Of a stretch of DNA of 64,000 bases, positions 35,043-46,100 are shown piece after piece. A program made the position numbers and the translations under genes. The DNA is from Klebsormidium nitens. Taxonomy: Eukaryota > Streptophyta > Klebsormidiophyceae > Klebsormidiales > Klebsormidiaceae. The first letter of the stretch is position 1, and the number at the start of each line of letters is the position of its first letter. The stretch covers positions 67,071 through 131,070 of the forward strand of contig DF237013.1 in the NCBI GenBank assembly GCA_000708835.1, in the 5' to 3' direction. Below the pieces are notes generated by a model. The model saw only the letters and a program-made list of their open reading frames with translations. It had not been told where the DNA came from and made no database searches.

Positions 35043-36468
35043 CAGTGTTTGATTCACTCTGACCGTCCGATCTCCAGACAGTCGAGAAGTGACGAAGAAA
35101 TGACGTTGCATCAAATTCTATTTCCGGCGACTCGGACCCCGGTCTATGATCGACACGTGGTCTTTTTGACACGCGGCCCAATCAAATTGCCGGGATTAAT
35201 GTCATGTCGCATACTGAGTGGGACCGATAAAGATTCCCAGGCTCCCAGGGCCAGAGCTTCGAGGTCTGGATAGCTGTGCGCTCCTTGGACCTTCAGGCTT
35301 CATTGTCAGAGTCTTCAGAGTCCTTCTCAGTCTGTGCTCTGGGAGTAGGGTACCTCCGAGTCTGGGCAATTCCTTTCGCCATCATGCGTCGTCTTCTTCC
35401 TTGAAGGTATGTGAGGCGAAAGGGCGGTAAGCTTACCACTTTTCTAAAACAGTAAGCCTATTCTTTTGCACAATCGACCCGGGCGTTGACAGGAACAGGA
35501 AATAAATTCTGGCGGGGTGAGGGCGGGACGGCCTTCAACACCTCCTAGTATTAATGTCGAGGGAAATCGTTAATTGATTGTCCACGAAAGTACTCTGAAT
35601 GTTGTGTTAGCGGCCAGTCGAGGTTTACAGAGTTATGTGTAGATATGGGCAGGCCACAACAGTCATGGGGCGCTGGGTGGTCCCTGTTTGAGCTGTTGAC
35701 CACAGCCTAAGGCAACCCGGTTAATCATGAGCTGGCACTGACAATTCAGAAATGGTGGGGCAAATGTTCTGGTGGCTACCACTGCCGGCTTTGCAAAGCA
35801 AGGGCCCATGTCATGGTCACGTCTTGACCTCTGTAATGGCATTCCTTCTGGTGAGTCTTGATCAATCTCTGACCTTTGACCAGCTGCCTAGCATTGAAAG
35901 GCAGAGCTCTATCATAAATATTCAGCACAAGCATTCTATCAACAAGAACGGCGCCATTGCAGCCTTGTGGAAAGTGATTTTATGAATCGATGTTGCGAGC
36001 GTTTTTGATTGGCGCATTCCCAATTTTGCAAGTTGATGGAAAGTCGATGGCCCATGACCTATGCTCTAAAGGCCTTGCCTGCGGTGGCCTCATTAAGCGT
36101 TAGACCACCTCAAATTGAGCCACAGCCACTGAATACTTTCGTTACAAACCCAGTGGTCTGGCTGGTTGGTTTGGTGGGTCTGTCTGTCACAGGCTGTTGC
36201 TTATGTTTGCGAGAGGAAATAGCATGGGGATAAAAAATCCACTGACACAGAAAGCTAGTATCTGTGTCTATTGAATCGATCTTAAGAGGAGATACTCTCA
36301 ACAGGCTGGTGTTTTCATATTCAATAACACCTTCAGGGACCTGATTCCTTATGGGTTAGCATCAAGTTGAAATTCTTGATAACTAGCCTGCCATAAGATT
36401 CGATATACATCCTCTGGTCAAATGGATGTCGTCTCCATGCTAAATCTACTTTTTCTGTACCCTTGCAG

Positions 36469-36538
36469 ATGAGTATGGTCATAGGTGGGACCAGCCTTTT
36501 GTGGTTTACAAGTGGGGCAGATTTCAAGATCCTCTCAG
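36469..36538 (+). other. Candidate upstream exon of the glycosyltransferase gene
   Basis: A 70-nt open segment bounded by a good acceptor (cccttgcag) and a weak GT donor (CTCAG|gtttct), reading DEYGHRWDQPFVVYKWGRF in one frame. The aromatic-rich content looks coding. Its link to the 36983 exon is not shown by phase alone. Confidence 0.35.
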
Positions 36539-36982
36539 GTTTCTCTTCCTTTCTATCCCACAATCCCCTTCATTGCCAGTGTGTAGTAGAAGAACTTAAA
36601 ATAATACGAAAACTCTTGTCCATCTCAGGAAGGTTCACACCAGTTTGCTTTGTGGAGGGAGAAAATTAACTCCCTTTTATTATCAGAACAGTCGAATCTA
36701 AGAGTGCCAGAGGTGCACCCTGCAGTCGGCCAGCCTGCATCAAGTAACGGGTTGGCGATGACCTCGAAATTTTATTGCACGAACTTGGTACCTTGAGCAA
36801 CTCTGTGGCTGCAACAAGTTTGAGGGCTTCTTTGTTATGTAGTTTTACTGTGGTGTCCAACGGGGGACAAATAGTGCATGTGATTCAGGTCGGTCGATCT
36901 GCAACTTCCTTGTGCAATCCCTTTTTGGGGTTAACCACTTCCTTGGGCCTGAACCACCCTTTCCATTTCTTTGTGCCCGTAG

Positions 36983-37647
36983 GTATTGCTTCAAAGGCTG
37001 ATGATACAATTACACAGTGTCCTGTTAAGATCAACATAATCACTCCGTCCGCCAGGGTCAGCTCCGAGATCGAGTGGGATGCCATTGTAGCAAGTATGAA
37101 ATGGCAGTGTATTTCGAAATGGGTTATTGTCTACGACACAGCTAAGTTGTCAGACGTTGCCCCCCGCTTTTCAAGTAACACTCAAGTGCTTGAGGTTTTC
37201 TATCATTCAGAAGGGATATCGGGCAACCCACAAAGAAACAGGGGCCTGAAAGAAGTTGCCGAAGGCCTCATTTACTTCCTGGACGACGATACTATTATAC
37301 ATAGAAGGTTTTGGGACATACTCAAGGACTTCAAGGTGACTCATATCAACACCTTTGACCAAGTACAACCAGAGAACGTGAGGGGTTATCTAGGGCACGT
37401 ATTGCACGGCAATAGGATTGAGCCGGCTCACATTGACACTGGGATGTTTGTAATGGACCGGGCAATAATAGGGGAGAGTCTTTGGAATGTTGGGAGCTAT
37501 CAAGCTGATGGAGAATTTGTTTGCGAGATTGCCCAACGAACCGGTATTAATTACATTCCTAAAGTAGCATCGTATTACAACTATTTTGAATACAATTTCA
37601 CCTCGGAGATGGAAACTGGTGTAGTGGTCCAATCTCGTGGAAGGTGA
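36983..37647 (+). CDS. GT-A fold glycosyltransferase, last exon; 5' end unresolved
   Basis: Predicted sugar transferase. The visible core runs from VKINIITPSARV (N-terminal beta strand and nucleotide-sugar loop) and KWVIVYD through GNPQRNRGL, then LIYFLDDDTIIHRRFW, whose DDD is the likely metal/nucleotide-binding DXD-type site, to HIDTGMFVMDR and DGEFVCEIAQRTG. The order resembles small GT2-like enzymes from bacteria and large DNA viruses, and more distantly GT43. The frame is open back to about 36747, but no ATG occurs before the core, so upstream exons are needed. The acceptor cccgtag at 36982 is a good start for this exon. A candidate earlier exon is 36469-36538 (QPFVVYKWGRF). No transmembrane anchor is seen in the exon given. 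The substrate cannot be told. Confidence 0.65.
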
Positions 37648-38167
37648 GAGCAAAAAAAGTTATCTTGGTCGATTGTCTTGATCATTCAGATATACACCAG
37701 TTCTGCGAGTATCTTATTTTTCTATGGATGAGATTGTCAGGCCTTTTGGGCCACGAATGGAGACCCGTGATTGTTGCGCTCCTTCTATACCCTCTCGCGA
37801 CGCTGTCACGTCACTCAGTTCCGAGCTCGACTTCACCGCAACGGCAATCGCACCAAGCTACAAAGTACGTTAGTACGCATGGTGAATGCATCATGATGCA
37901 CCGTGGCACAGTGACTCCCCGGTGGCCTAAATGAATGAGGTCACTCACTGCCAGTGGTGGTTGACGGCGATTGTTCATTGAATGTAGATGTTTGTTAAGC
38001 ATTCTTACTTCACACACATGACCGACAATTAGATCGTGGTCAAGCGATTGGATCGTGGATCGGATCACGCAAACCTCTAGGCGCGATGAGTCGATCTCTT
38101 GGTCGAATGGTTTGACTATACGTTGGTGCTTTTACACCTATTTTACTGTTGCGCAATGATCGAGAAT
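37648..38167. other. Glycosyltransferase 3' flank
   Basis: About 520 bp between the glycosyltransferase stop codon and the first recognisable block of the Argonaute pseudogene. No gene or repeat is seen. Confidence 0.6.
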
Positions 38168-39430
38168 TGGTGCTGACATGTCTCGACCGGGCACCTGAGA
38201 CGACGCGCCCCATCCGCAGCTGCGGTGAGTGACACGACGAGGAAAGGCTACACCTTTTAGAAAGCGACGTTCTTTAGACATGGGTACTCACTATTCCCAG
38301 GCTTCCTGGAATCGGCTTCTATGATGGACACTACGATGAAGAAATCTGTCCAGATTAGTAGCGCCAGATCTATCGGATATCGCTGAGCATGACCGTTGTG
38401 ACGTCTGGCTCGTTCGAGAACAACAAGCGGTGCTTAGTTGATCGAGCCGCTTATGAAGCTGGGAGATTATTCTGCATGCACCGGCCTTGGACGCTCCACA
38501 GGTTTCTACTGCTGTGCTGCGTAGCTCCGCAATTGTCTTTCTTATATAGGAGGTCTCAGACAGCCAAATTTCATATATGAGTCGCGAAGAAAAAGTGCAG
38601 AGTCATACTTACATTTCAGCGGGCGTAGTACACTAACATCAGCAAGTCTCCTTACTTAGAACATTTGGACGTTCGCGGGTGGTGGGCAGTTGTGGACGGT
38701 CCGACGCCGTCCGTGTACCCTCCGGTGATCCATCAGCCGCGGCGGGATGTCATTGACAACATGGAGTATGCAACCAGGTAGGGACGACGCTCTTTCATCA
38801 CCCCGAGAAACCAACCACTTCGGTGCTTAAGCCTCTGCTCAATCAATATAGCAAAAATAAGGTTCAGCAAATGCTGGGTGGTCAGAATTCTGCAAATATG
38901 AGCTACGGGGACGTAAGATGCGGCAGGGTAGGTTGTCACAAATCCAAATCTGAAGGATTTGAAATCCAACCTGCTCCAGGTCGACCAGAGGGTGTTACTT
39001 TCAGTCAACGGAAGATCGTGCAGGCCCGATCACCTGAGACCTTTTGACATCTTACTCTTTCGTAGAGACCTCCTCGAGAGCTTCTACAGGCGCAGGGCGC
39101 CCCCGAACGCGTGCTCGTAAATAGGTGATCACGCCCCGCGTGCGCGCCCGCGTGCATCTACTGAAAGCAGCAGCGCCCTGTCCTAGGCTCGTCAGGATAC
39201 GTAGCGTACCTTTCTCAAGCGCTTCCATGCCGGACGCATGGGGGAAAAGGCTTTTCTCAGAAATTGATGAAGCACCAGAGTTGCATGAACCGTCGCTCGA
39301 CAGGCACACGTTATGCGGTTTTTCCTTGCTTCATCCCCGCCCGCCCGCACGCTTCTGACGCCCTATTGCAGAGACGGCGTGAGTGATGGCCAGTTCGCTG
39401 CAGTCTTGTACACGAAAGTGGGCGCGATAA
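38168..39430 (+). pseudogene. Decayed Argonaute (PIWI region) fragment
   Basis: Four blocks match, in order and strand, four consecutive PIWI exons of the intact Argonaute at 40110-53306: 38168-38224 (parent 48657-48718), 38679-38776 (parent 49555-49658), 39066-39124 (parent 49951-50013) and 39372-39430 (parent 50289-50352). The damage is clear. Block 1 has an in-frame TGA and a 2-nt insertion, and the His of DVSHPG has become Arg. Block 2 has lost its acceptor AG (now GG) and has a 1-nt insertion and a 6-nt gap. Block 3 has a 4-nt deletion leading to TAA. Block 4 has lost its donor. No other exons are recognisable around it. Because parental introns are retained between blocks, it arose from DNA-level duplication and not from mRNA. 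Confidence 0.87.
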
Positions 39431-40109
39431 GGCCTTTCAGTGCTTCCTCGGACTCTGACCGCTGCAGCACACTGTCGAGCCGGTGTTGCACCTACATTGA
39501 AGTCTCTGGTGAGGCGTGCTTCGAGTTCCGCTTCTGACGATCTTGCATGCGATCGTCACATCCGACTTTTTTTCGGGAGGTTGCACTGGGTTTGTCCGGG
39601 GTCCAGTCACTGCGGTTCAGTCACTCTTCGACGAGAATTGCTTCGATGGGCTTTGCTGGAGTGTCGTGATCGAGCCGGCCAATCCTTGAACCTTTTGTAA
39701 AGAGCTGCCTTCTAAATATAGCTTCAGAGCACTACAGGGATTGAAGGAAGTGTGAGATATACTGGGGTTCATGTGATTTCTTAGACAACCCACCTGCACT
39801 AAGTTACCGCTGTATTTCAAGTTCAGAGCTTCAGAGAGACCTCGTGCTACAGACACGCTGGGAGAAGCTAGCAGACTGTAGATCTGCGAGCTTAGGCTTT
39901 CCACAAAACGAACTCCGCGAACGGTGTCTACTTTGTGGAGCGCCGCTGAGACCCCACGCACTTGCTTGAATCCATCTCTTTCCGCAGTCTTCAGTCCAAT
40001 CCCTTATTATCGGGTTTGGCGTTCAGAACGGATTTAATTTGCAACGTTCTAACTTGTACTGGCGTCTGAAAGCGCTTGAGGTCCTTGCTTAGGCTTCTGC
40101 CACGTCAAG
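39431..40109. other. Argonaute 5' flank
   Basis: About 680 bp between the pseudogene and the Argonaute start codon; expected to hold the promoter and 5' UTR. No clear TATA box or gene seen. Confidence 0.55.
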
Positions 40110-43100
40110 ATGGCGTCAGCGGAGGCGTCCGCAGGAGAGCCCCCGGAGAAGAAGCACCGCGCGGACGTCCAAGCCCCGGGGGAGCGTCCGGAAGCCCCAT
40201 CTCTGGAGCTCGCGCGGAGGAAGGGGTTCGGCGGGAAGGGCAGTGGCATCAGGCTGCTAGCTAACTTGTACAAAGTCCACCTGTCAAACATATCACTGGT
40301 AGAATATGAGGTAAAACTTTTGAGAATGCACGGAAATCTTGGCGCTTCTTTTGGCCGGGGACTGTATGTCATTTGCACGTTCGTCTGTTGTAAGAATGTT
40401 TTTGCTTGTTGTGTCTTGTCAGCGAGCACTGTGAGGTTGACATGGGCAGTGAAAATCTGTCTTAAAAGAGAAAGAGATTGAGATTGAGGGGTCGAGAATT
40501 GCCACGGTTAAGCCAAGTATCCCCTATCCGCTGGGCCGTTCGTTGGCTTACGAGCTAGTGGAACATAACCACAGGTCGTAGGATGCACATTTGTGAGAAA
40601 TCCAAACGGTGCGCGTCGGTATTGATGCAGACTTGCCTCTCCCCCTCACGAGAACTTTCAGCTTTCTTTTTCATCCGCTGCTTTTCCTGGGAATCAGACT
40701 GTTGATTGTTCTGGGCAAAATAAGGTATTGTTCCTCAAATTTCTTGTGCAGGAGAGAAATCTTCAACCATATTGTGTTCAGTCCTCTCGAGTTGTTGCCC
40801 ATCAGACTAGTACTAGCTACACACGACGTAAAATGCTCTTTCCCTACGCAGGTGACGATTGTCCCTAAGGACGAGACTGCCAAAGCGGAGCGCGACCTCC
40901 CCAGAGCCCTGAACCGCGCGATCTTCGACAAGTGGCGCGAGCTATACGCGCAAGACTTGCCGGGCCTACAGATGTGCACATACGACGGCGGAAAGGCGGC
41001 ATACGCCGTTGGCGGCCAGGGCGCAGACGTGAGCGCGCGGGACGCGCGCACGTGGCTGGTCGACCTGCCTAGGGAGAGCGGAAAGGCGCGCGCGTTCGAC
41101 GTGACGCTCGCGCAGAAAACGGAGCTCAAGATCGAGGAACTGATGGCAGCGCTTCAAAACAGAACGGGGCGCGCGGCTGACTTCCCGCAGCATACTATCC
41201 AGGTAAAAGGGAAGAAAGTTCGCCCACAACTCTCGAACGCTTCGTATGTCAGATTGAGGTCTCGAAGGCTCTCGTGAAGGATTAATTTGTCATAGTCAAT
41301 CTTCACGCGGCTCACTCAATCTGCTTGCGGGAAGTCTTGCCTGTGCCCTCTGGAGCTTCTCGAAGGTTGTAACAAGAAAATCCAGCCAACCCAGTGCTTC
41401 GTACTGTCTGTTGATTGCAAAAAAGCAAGTGATTTATCATCAGAGGATGGCGCTTGACACTTCGATTTGAGAAAAGTAACGTTCACCCATATCGGCACCG
41501 CCTCGTTTTGTAGTCGCGATCACCGTCGCCAACGCCGGATTTCCCACAAAGTGAAGACTTAGGCTACATTATCCGAAGACCAGAGAGAACTTCGACATGC
41601 GGCGCAAACTCTTATCACGGCAACATTCACACGCCCTCCAAGTTAGGTTTGCACTGAACCGACATCTGACTGACTCAACCCCTTCTAACCATGTTACCAG
41701 CTGTTTCCTCGCAGGGCCTGGACGTGGTCATGCAGGAAAGCCTCGCTCACTCGTAAGCGCGCGCTTCCCGCCTTACCACCCGCCCGCGTCCATATAGTCC
41801 GATCCAGGTTGATTAAAATCGACAGACGCATTCTAGCATGCCTCTGCATCGATGGAATCCAAGCTTTTGCTTTTTGAACCACGAAGTGCTTTCATTAGTG
41901 CTTCGCTCGAAAACTTGCAGACACTGGTGAACCATCCTTTGTGTGATTTCCTTCGCGAAGAAATCTATCTGGTCATGAAACCGTTTGCCCATCTGTCAAC
42001 CGTGTGGTTACACTTCGAAGAATACCAGAGCAAACATAGCTTTCCGTGTTCGTACAATCGTCGAAAGACGAGCGGAATGATGGGCTGACTTTCAAAGCGA
42101 GCCGCGACTGATTCTGATCAGGTATTCAGAACACAATCAAATCGTTCAGGACTGCAAATTTGCGACTTTCCTTGGTCGCTCTCAATCAACTTTAAGAATT
42201 CTCATAACTGAATTCTCATCTCTGCGGCATGCAGTTCGTTTTCCAAAAAACCGGCCAAAGCCCCACTCCTCGGCCCCTGATAGCAAGTGATCTTCCGCAG
42301 AATCCGTCAGATTCCTTCGGCCTTCCCGCGTCTAAACGGTTCCTCTGTCTGTCCACCGCAGGCGATCGGTGATCGGCCGCTCGTTCTTCAACCTGGCTTG
42401 CCCACCCCAGGCGCGGCGCTCTTTGGGCGAGGGCCTGGTGATGTACCCCGGGCACTACCAGAGCCTCCGGGCAATCCAAGCGGACGGCGGACGGCTGGCG
42501 CTGAACCTAGGTGGGTTAGCTTTATCCGCTGCACTGCTACATTCTGTAAGACGCCTTTTCAACGAAGCTGGAGATATTAACCGGGGCCTTATTGGGAGCC
42601 GCGGGGCAGTCCAAGCCAAAAGGGGACGGCTGGCGCTGGACGTAAGTGGGTTCGGCAAACTACTGCACTGCTGAATCTGACGAGCCGCCTTTTAAACACA
42701 AAGGAAGCTAGCGACATGGTCAGCTAACCGGGGCAAATCCCAAGACTCGGGCAGTCCAAGCTGAAAGCGATCATTTGGCGGGAACCTAGGTCGAGACTCG
42801 ATCGCCTTCTCCTGCCAAGAAGATAACGTTCAATCGTACCGGGCGGTTCATATGTGTACCGGGGCGGCCTTAAAACCTCCGAGCAATAGTCACTCAATTA
42901 AGGTTGAGCGTAGATGGGCTCCTCTGCACTTTGGTTTTGGTTCGAATTGCGGAAGGGTGTGCTCGAGGGCAAAGTAGATACTCTACAGGATCTGGACAAA
43001 CCAAGCCACGGGACTTGAAGGTTTCGACGATTCCCTGATTCAGAAGTGTCTTATTTTGAATTGCCCGTTTCTGCGCTGGTGAACCAGCAGCAGCCACGTG

Positions 43101-46100
43101 AACTATGAAATTGGGCTTCGTGGAACGTTTGACTAATCCAAGATCCATACCCATCTCTCAAAACGGCAAAGTTGGCTAGACTATCCACCGACTATACTCT
43201 TGCTTCAGTACTCAGCGTTACATTCCCCCTTCCACCAGATGTTGCCCATGCCGCTTTCCTGGAGGAAGGGCCCCTCATCGAGTACGTCTCCAAGGTGGTG
43301 GGTAGAAAGCTGAATCCTGGGGATCAGGAGAGGCTCACCCCGACAGAGTTTGACAGGGTAGGTCTAATCCGGCTGCTCTCCTTCTCGCACCCTTGTTGCA
43401 GATTATTTAGGCTCATTCAAATTTGACCGCCTGACCGAACTCTGCTTTGAGCCCGCCACAGACTTGCCCAGATCTCTGAAACCTTCTTGGGCAGAAAGAA
43501 AACTTCTTGCTTCTTTCAAAAGCCTCGGGGGAGGAGTCGAGAAAGGAAGTGACGCCGTGGTATGAAAAAGTCCAGGGGGCTTGGTTTCGAAGTGCAGTCA
43601 TTCTTGTCTGCGTGGCAACGAAGGGTCGCGGTCGTATCTGTGAGGCAGAAGTAGGGACGTGAAAGAGCATGCAGGGGCGTCGCTTTCATCTGAGTAGCAA
43701 GAGAATGTATCCTCGAAGTGAAAAGAAGGTTCCGCGCAAATGGAGATTTTTCCTCAGTGTTGTTTGAGCATCTCGAAGCTCTTCGAGAACGGCAAAACGA
43801 TCGTAAAACTCGCTCGCCGTGTGTGCCCAAGCGTCAGAAATCCGAACATGAATGTGTTTTGGATTGCTTCGAACAACTCAGAGATCTTTCTATCTGCAGG
43901 CGAACAAGGCATTGAAGCGAGTGAAAGTCACGACAGACCACATGAGGGCAAAGAGGGGGTACTTGGTGCTGCGCTTGGGGGAGGAGTCAGCGGAGGATTT
44001 CAGGAGAGTTAGGAATACCTCGTTCGAAAAACATCAGTGGATTAGTCGCTTGGACTTTTGGCAGAAGTGCTTTGCTTTCTTGCGTCCTCTGGAACAATAG
44101 GATCAAGCGGCTAGGCTTGGATTGCTCTTATTAGTTTGGTAAAAAGTAGCCAAAGCTGGTCGATCAAGATGAAGAATGATCCAGCAAAATCAGTCGCTTA
44201 TGAGCTATCATTTTTGCATATAAGCTCCTGGAGTTGAAGAAGTGGGTCGAAAAGACAGCCGAGATAATTCTATAAAGCTATCCGAATCTGCGAACATTGA
44301 GACATCTAGCCCCCTCTCTGATCACTACACCAGTTTTTCGGAGGGCTTCCTTACAGTTCGACAAATTCTGTTTTACCGTTCTAGTCATACTTATGTTTTA
44401 GATCCCATTGTCCGTCAAGATAGGACAATGATGGAGACAGAAAGAGAGCAAACCGAGAAAACATTGATGTAATGCCCGATGCGCACTTGTACTCAACCTT
44501 ATTTCACACGTTGCAGCTTTGCGATCAAGCCACGTGGCGAGCCGTCGGAGACCGACGCGGCCCCAGTCACCAAGAGCGTGGCGCAGTATTTTCAGGAGAC
44601 GTACAATGTGACGCTGCAATATCCGCGGTTACAGTGCGCGGTGGTTAGGAATAACGGCAGGCTGCCCTTGGAGGTGAGGGTCAGTTAACCAGGGTAGGTT
44701 ACGAGTTTTGTTACTAGAAATGCGGGCACTGCCCACCGTGCGTTAGATTTGAGTTCTGGGTTTTTGATTGCTAATATGAGGTGTCATTAGTTCTGGGTTT
44801 CGTTGGGTTCATGATTTTGGCGTTCTAACGTTTTGTGTTTCAGGAACGACGCTCTGATCGCTTATATGATCGTTAAAAGGCTCCACGACCACAGGCTTAA
44901 CCAGCCCGCTTCAGACTTGTCATCAATCCGAGTAAAAGCCCGGATGAAGAAAAAGCTGAATTAGAGGGATTCGCAGCGCAAGAGAGAGCCCAAAAGACAC
45001 CGCGTTGAGCTGCTCGGGCAATGTCTTAGCTCGGCTCAGAAGCTACATCGAATGGCATCACGTGCGCCACGTGGGCTTCGATCAAAAGGTGACGTGATTC
45101 TAAACGCAGGTGTGCCACGTGGTGCCCGGGCAGCTGTGCACGCGACTGAATGAGAGGCAAACCGGGGGGATGATCAGGCAGGCGAACAGGAAGCCGTCGG
45201 AAAGGGTCAACGACACTGACAAGGTGGGTTAGTGAAACGGAAAGAAAACCTCGCGCGTTAGAGATGCGAAAGTCTTGAGATGTCACGGTGTGTTTTGGCT
45301 GCTCGTGTTCTTGAGGCAGATCAACCGAGTCCTCTCAGCTTATTTGAAGGTGTTCAGAAGAAGCAAACGGTGAACTGGAAGCTATCGTAGACAGCCTTTC
45401 TGCTTGTTGTCAGTAGTAGACTGTGTCGAAGAAAATCAGGATTACTTCGATTTCTATTGCAGTCCTTCGCTTGTATCATCCTAGAGATCTAGAAACAAAC
45501 GTTGGAAATAATCCTCCGAAAGGCCTCGGACGTCATTCCAAAACGCAGCTCAGCGTTCCCCTTTTGCACGGCCACAAGCGACGGTTGATCGTTGTCTCCA
45601 TGAAACACTTTGGCAGAGTCTTCAACGGGTATCTTGACACAACTCTTCAACGAGACATGAAAGACCAGGAAAGCTAACGGAGTAAAGACGCCCGCCTCGT
45701 CATGCAACAGATCGTCCGCAGCAACGCGTACAACGAGGATCCGTACGTCCGCGGCTTTGGCATGAAAGTCGACGGACGCATGATGGAAGTGCAAGCCCGC
45801 CTGTTGGATCCGCCCACCGTAAGTATTTACTGCAGATTTGGCGACGACTAAGCTGACGCTTCTGCGGAAAGGTCGCCGGACCTTGGGTCTCCGGATGACG
45901 GGTCAGCGTTCCCGTTCCGTCAGACCTCACCCTTTTAGCGCACGTGCTTAGCAACTCTTTCTTCAGATGCTGCTCGAAGAGATTGACACCATACACAGAG
46001 GAAAGAAGAGCCACACTCTTGTAAATGAATCATAAGGGTCTTTTGAAGGAGAGTTTAATCGATTCTGATGAAACGAACGTTCGTTTTGCAGCTCAAGTAT

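Larger units (their letters stand above)
33989..36468. other. Intergenic region with purine tract, hairpin and possible exon
   Basis: PER1 3' flank, then about 2 kb without a confirmed gene. It holds a purine-rich tract (34916-34969) and a 12-bp-arm inverted repeat (35012-35042). Near 35750-35830 there is an open stretch with Cys/His spacing (KCSGGYHCRLCKARAH) that could be an upstream exon of the glycosyltransferase gene; this is unproven. Confidence 0.5.

Noticed and set aside
44844-44960. Possible extra Argonaute exon after a ttcag acceptor
   Set aside because: Inserting it breaks the match between LPLE at 44673 and VCHVVPGQLC at 45110, which join in phase 0.
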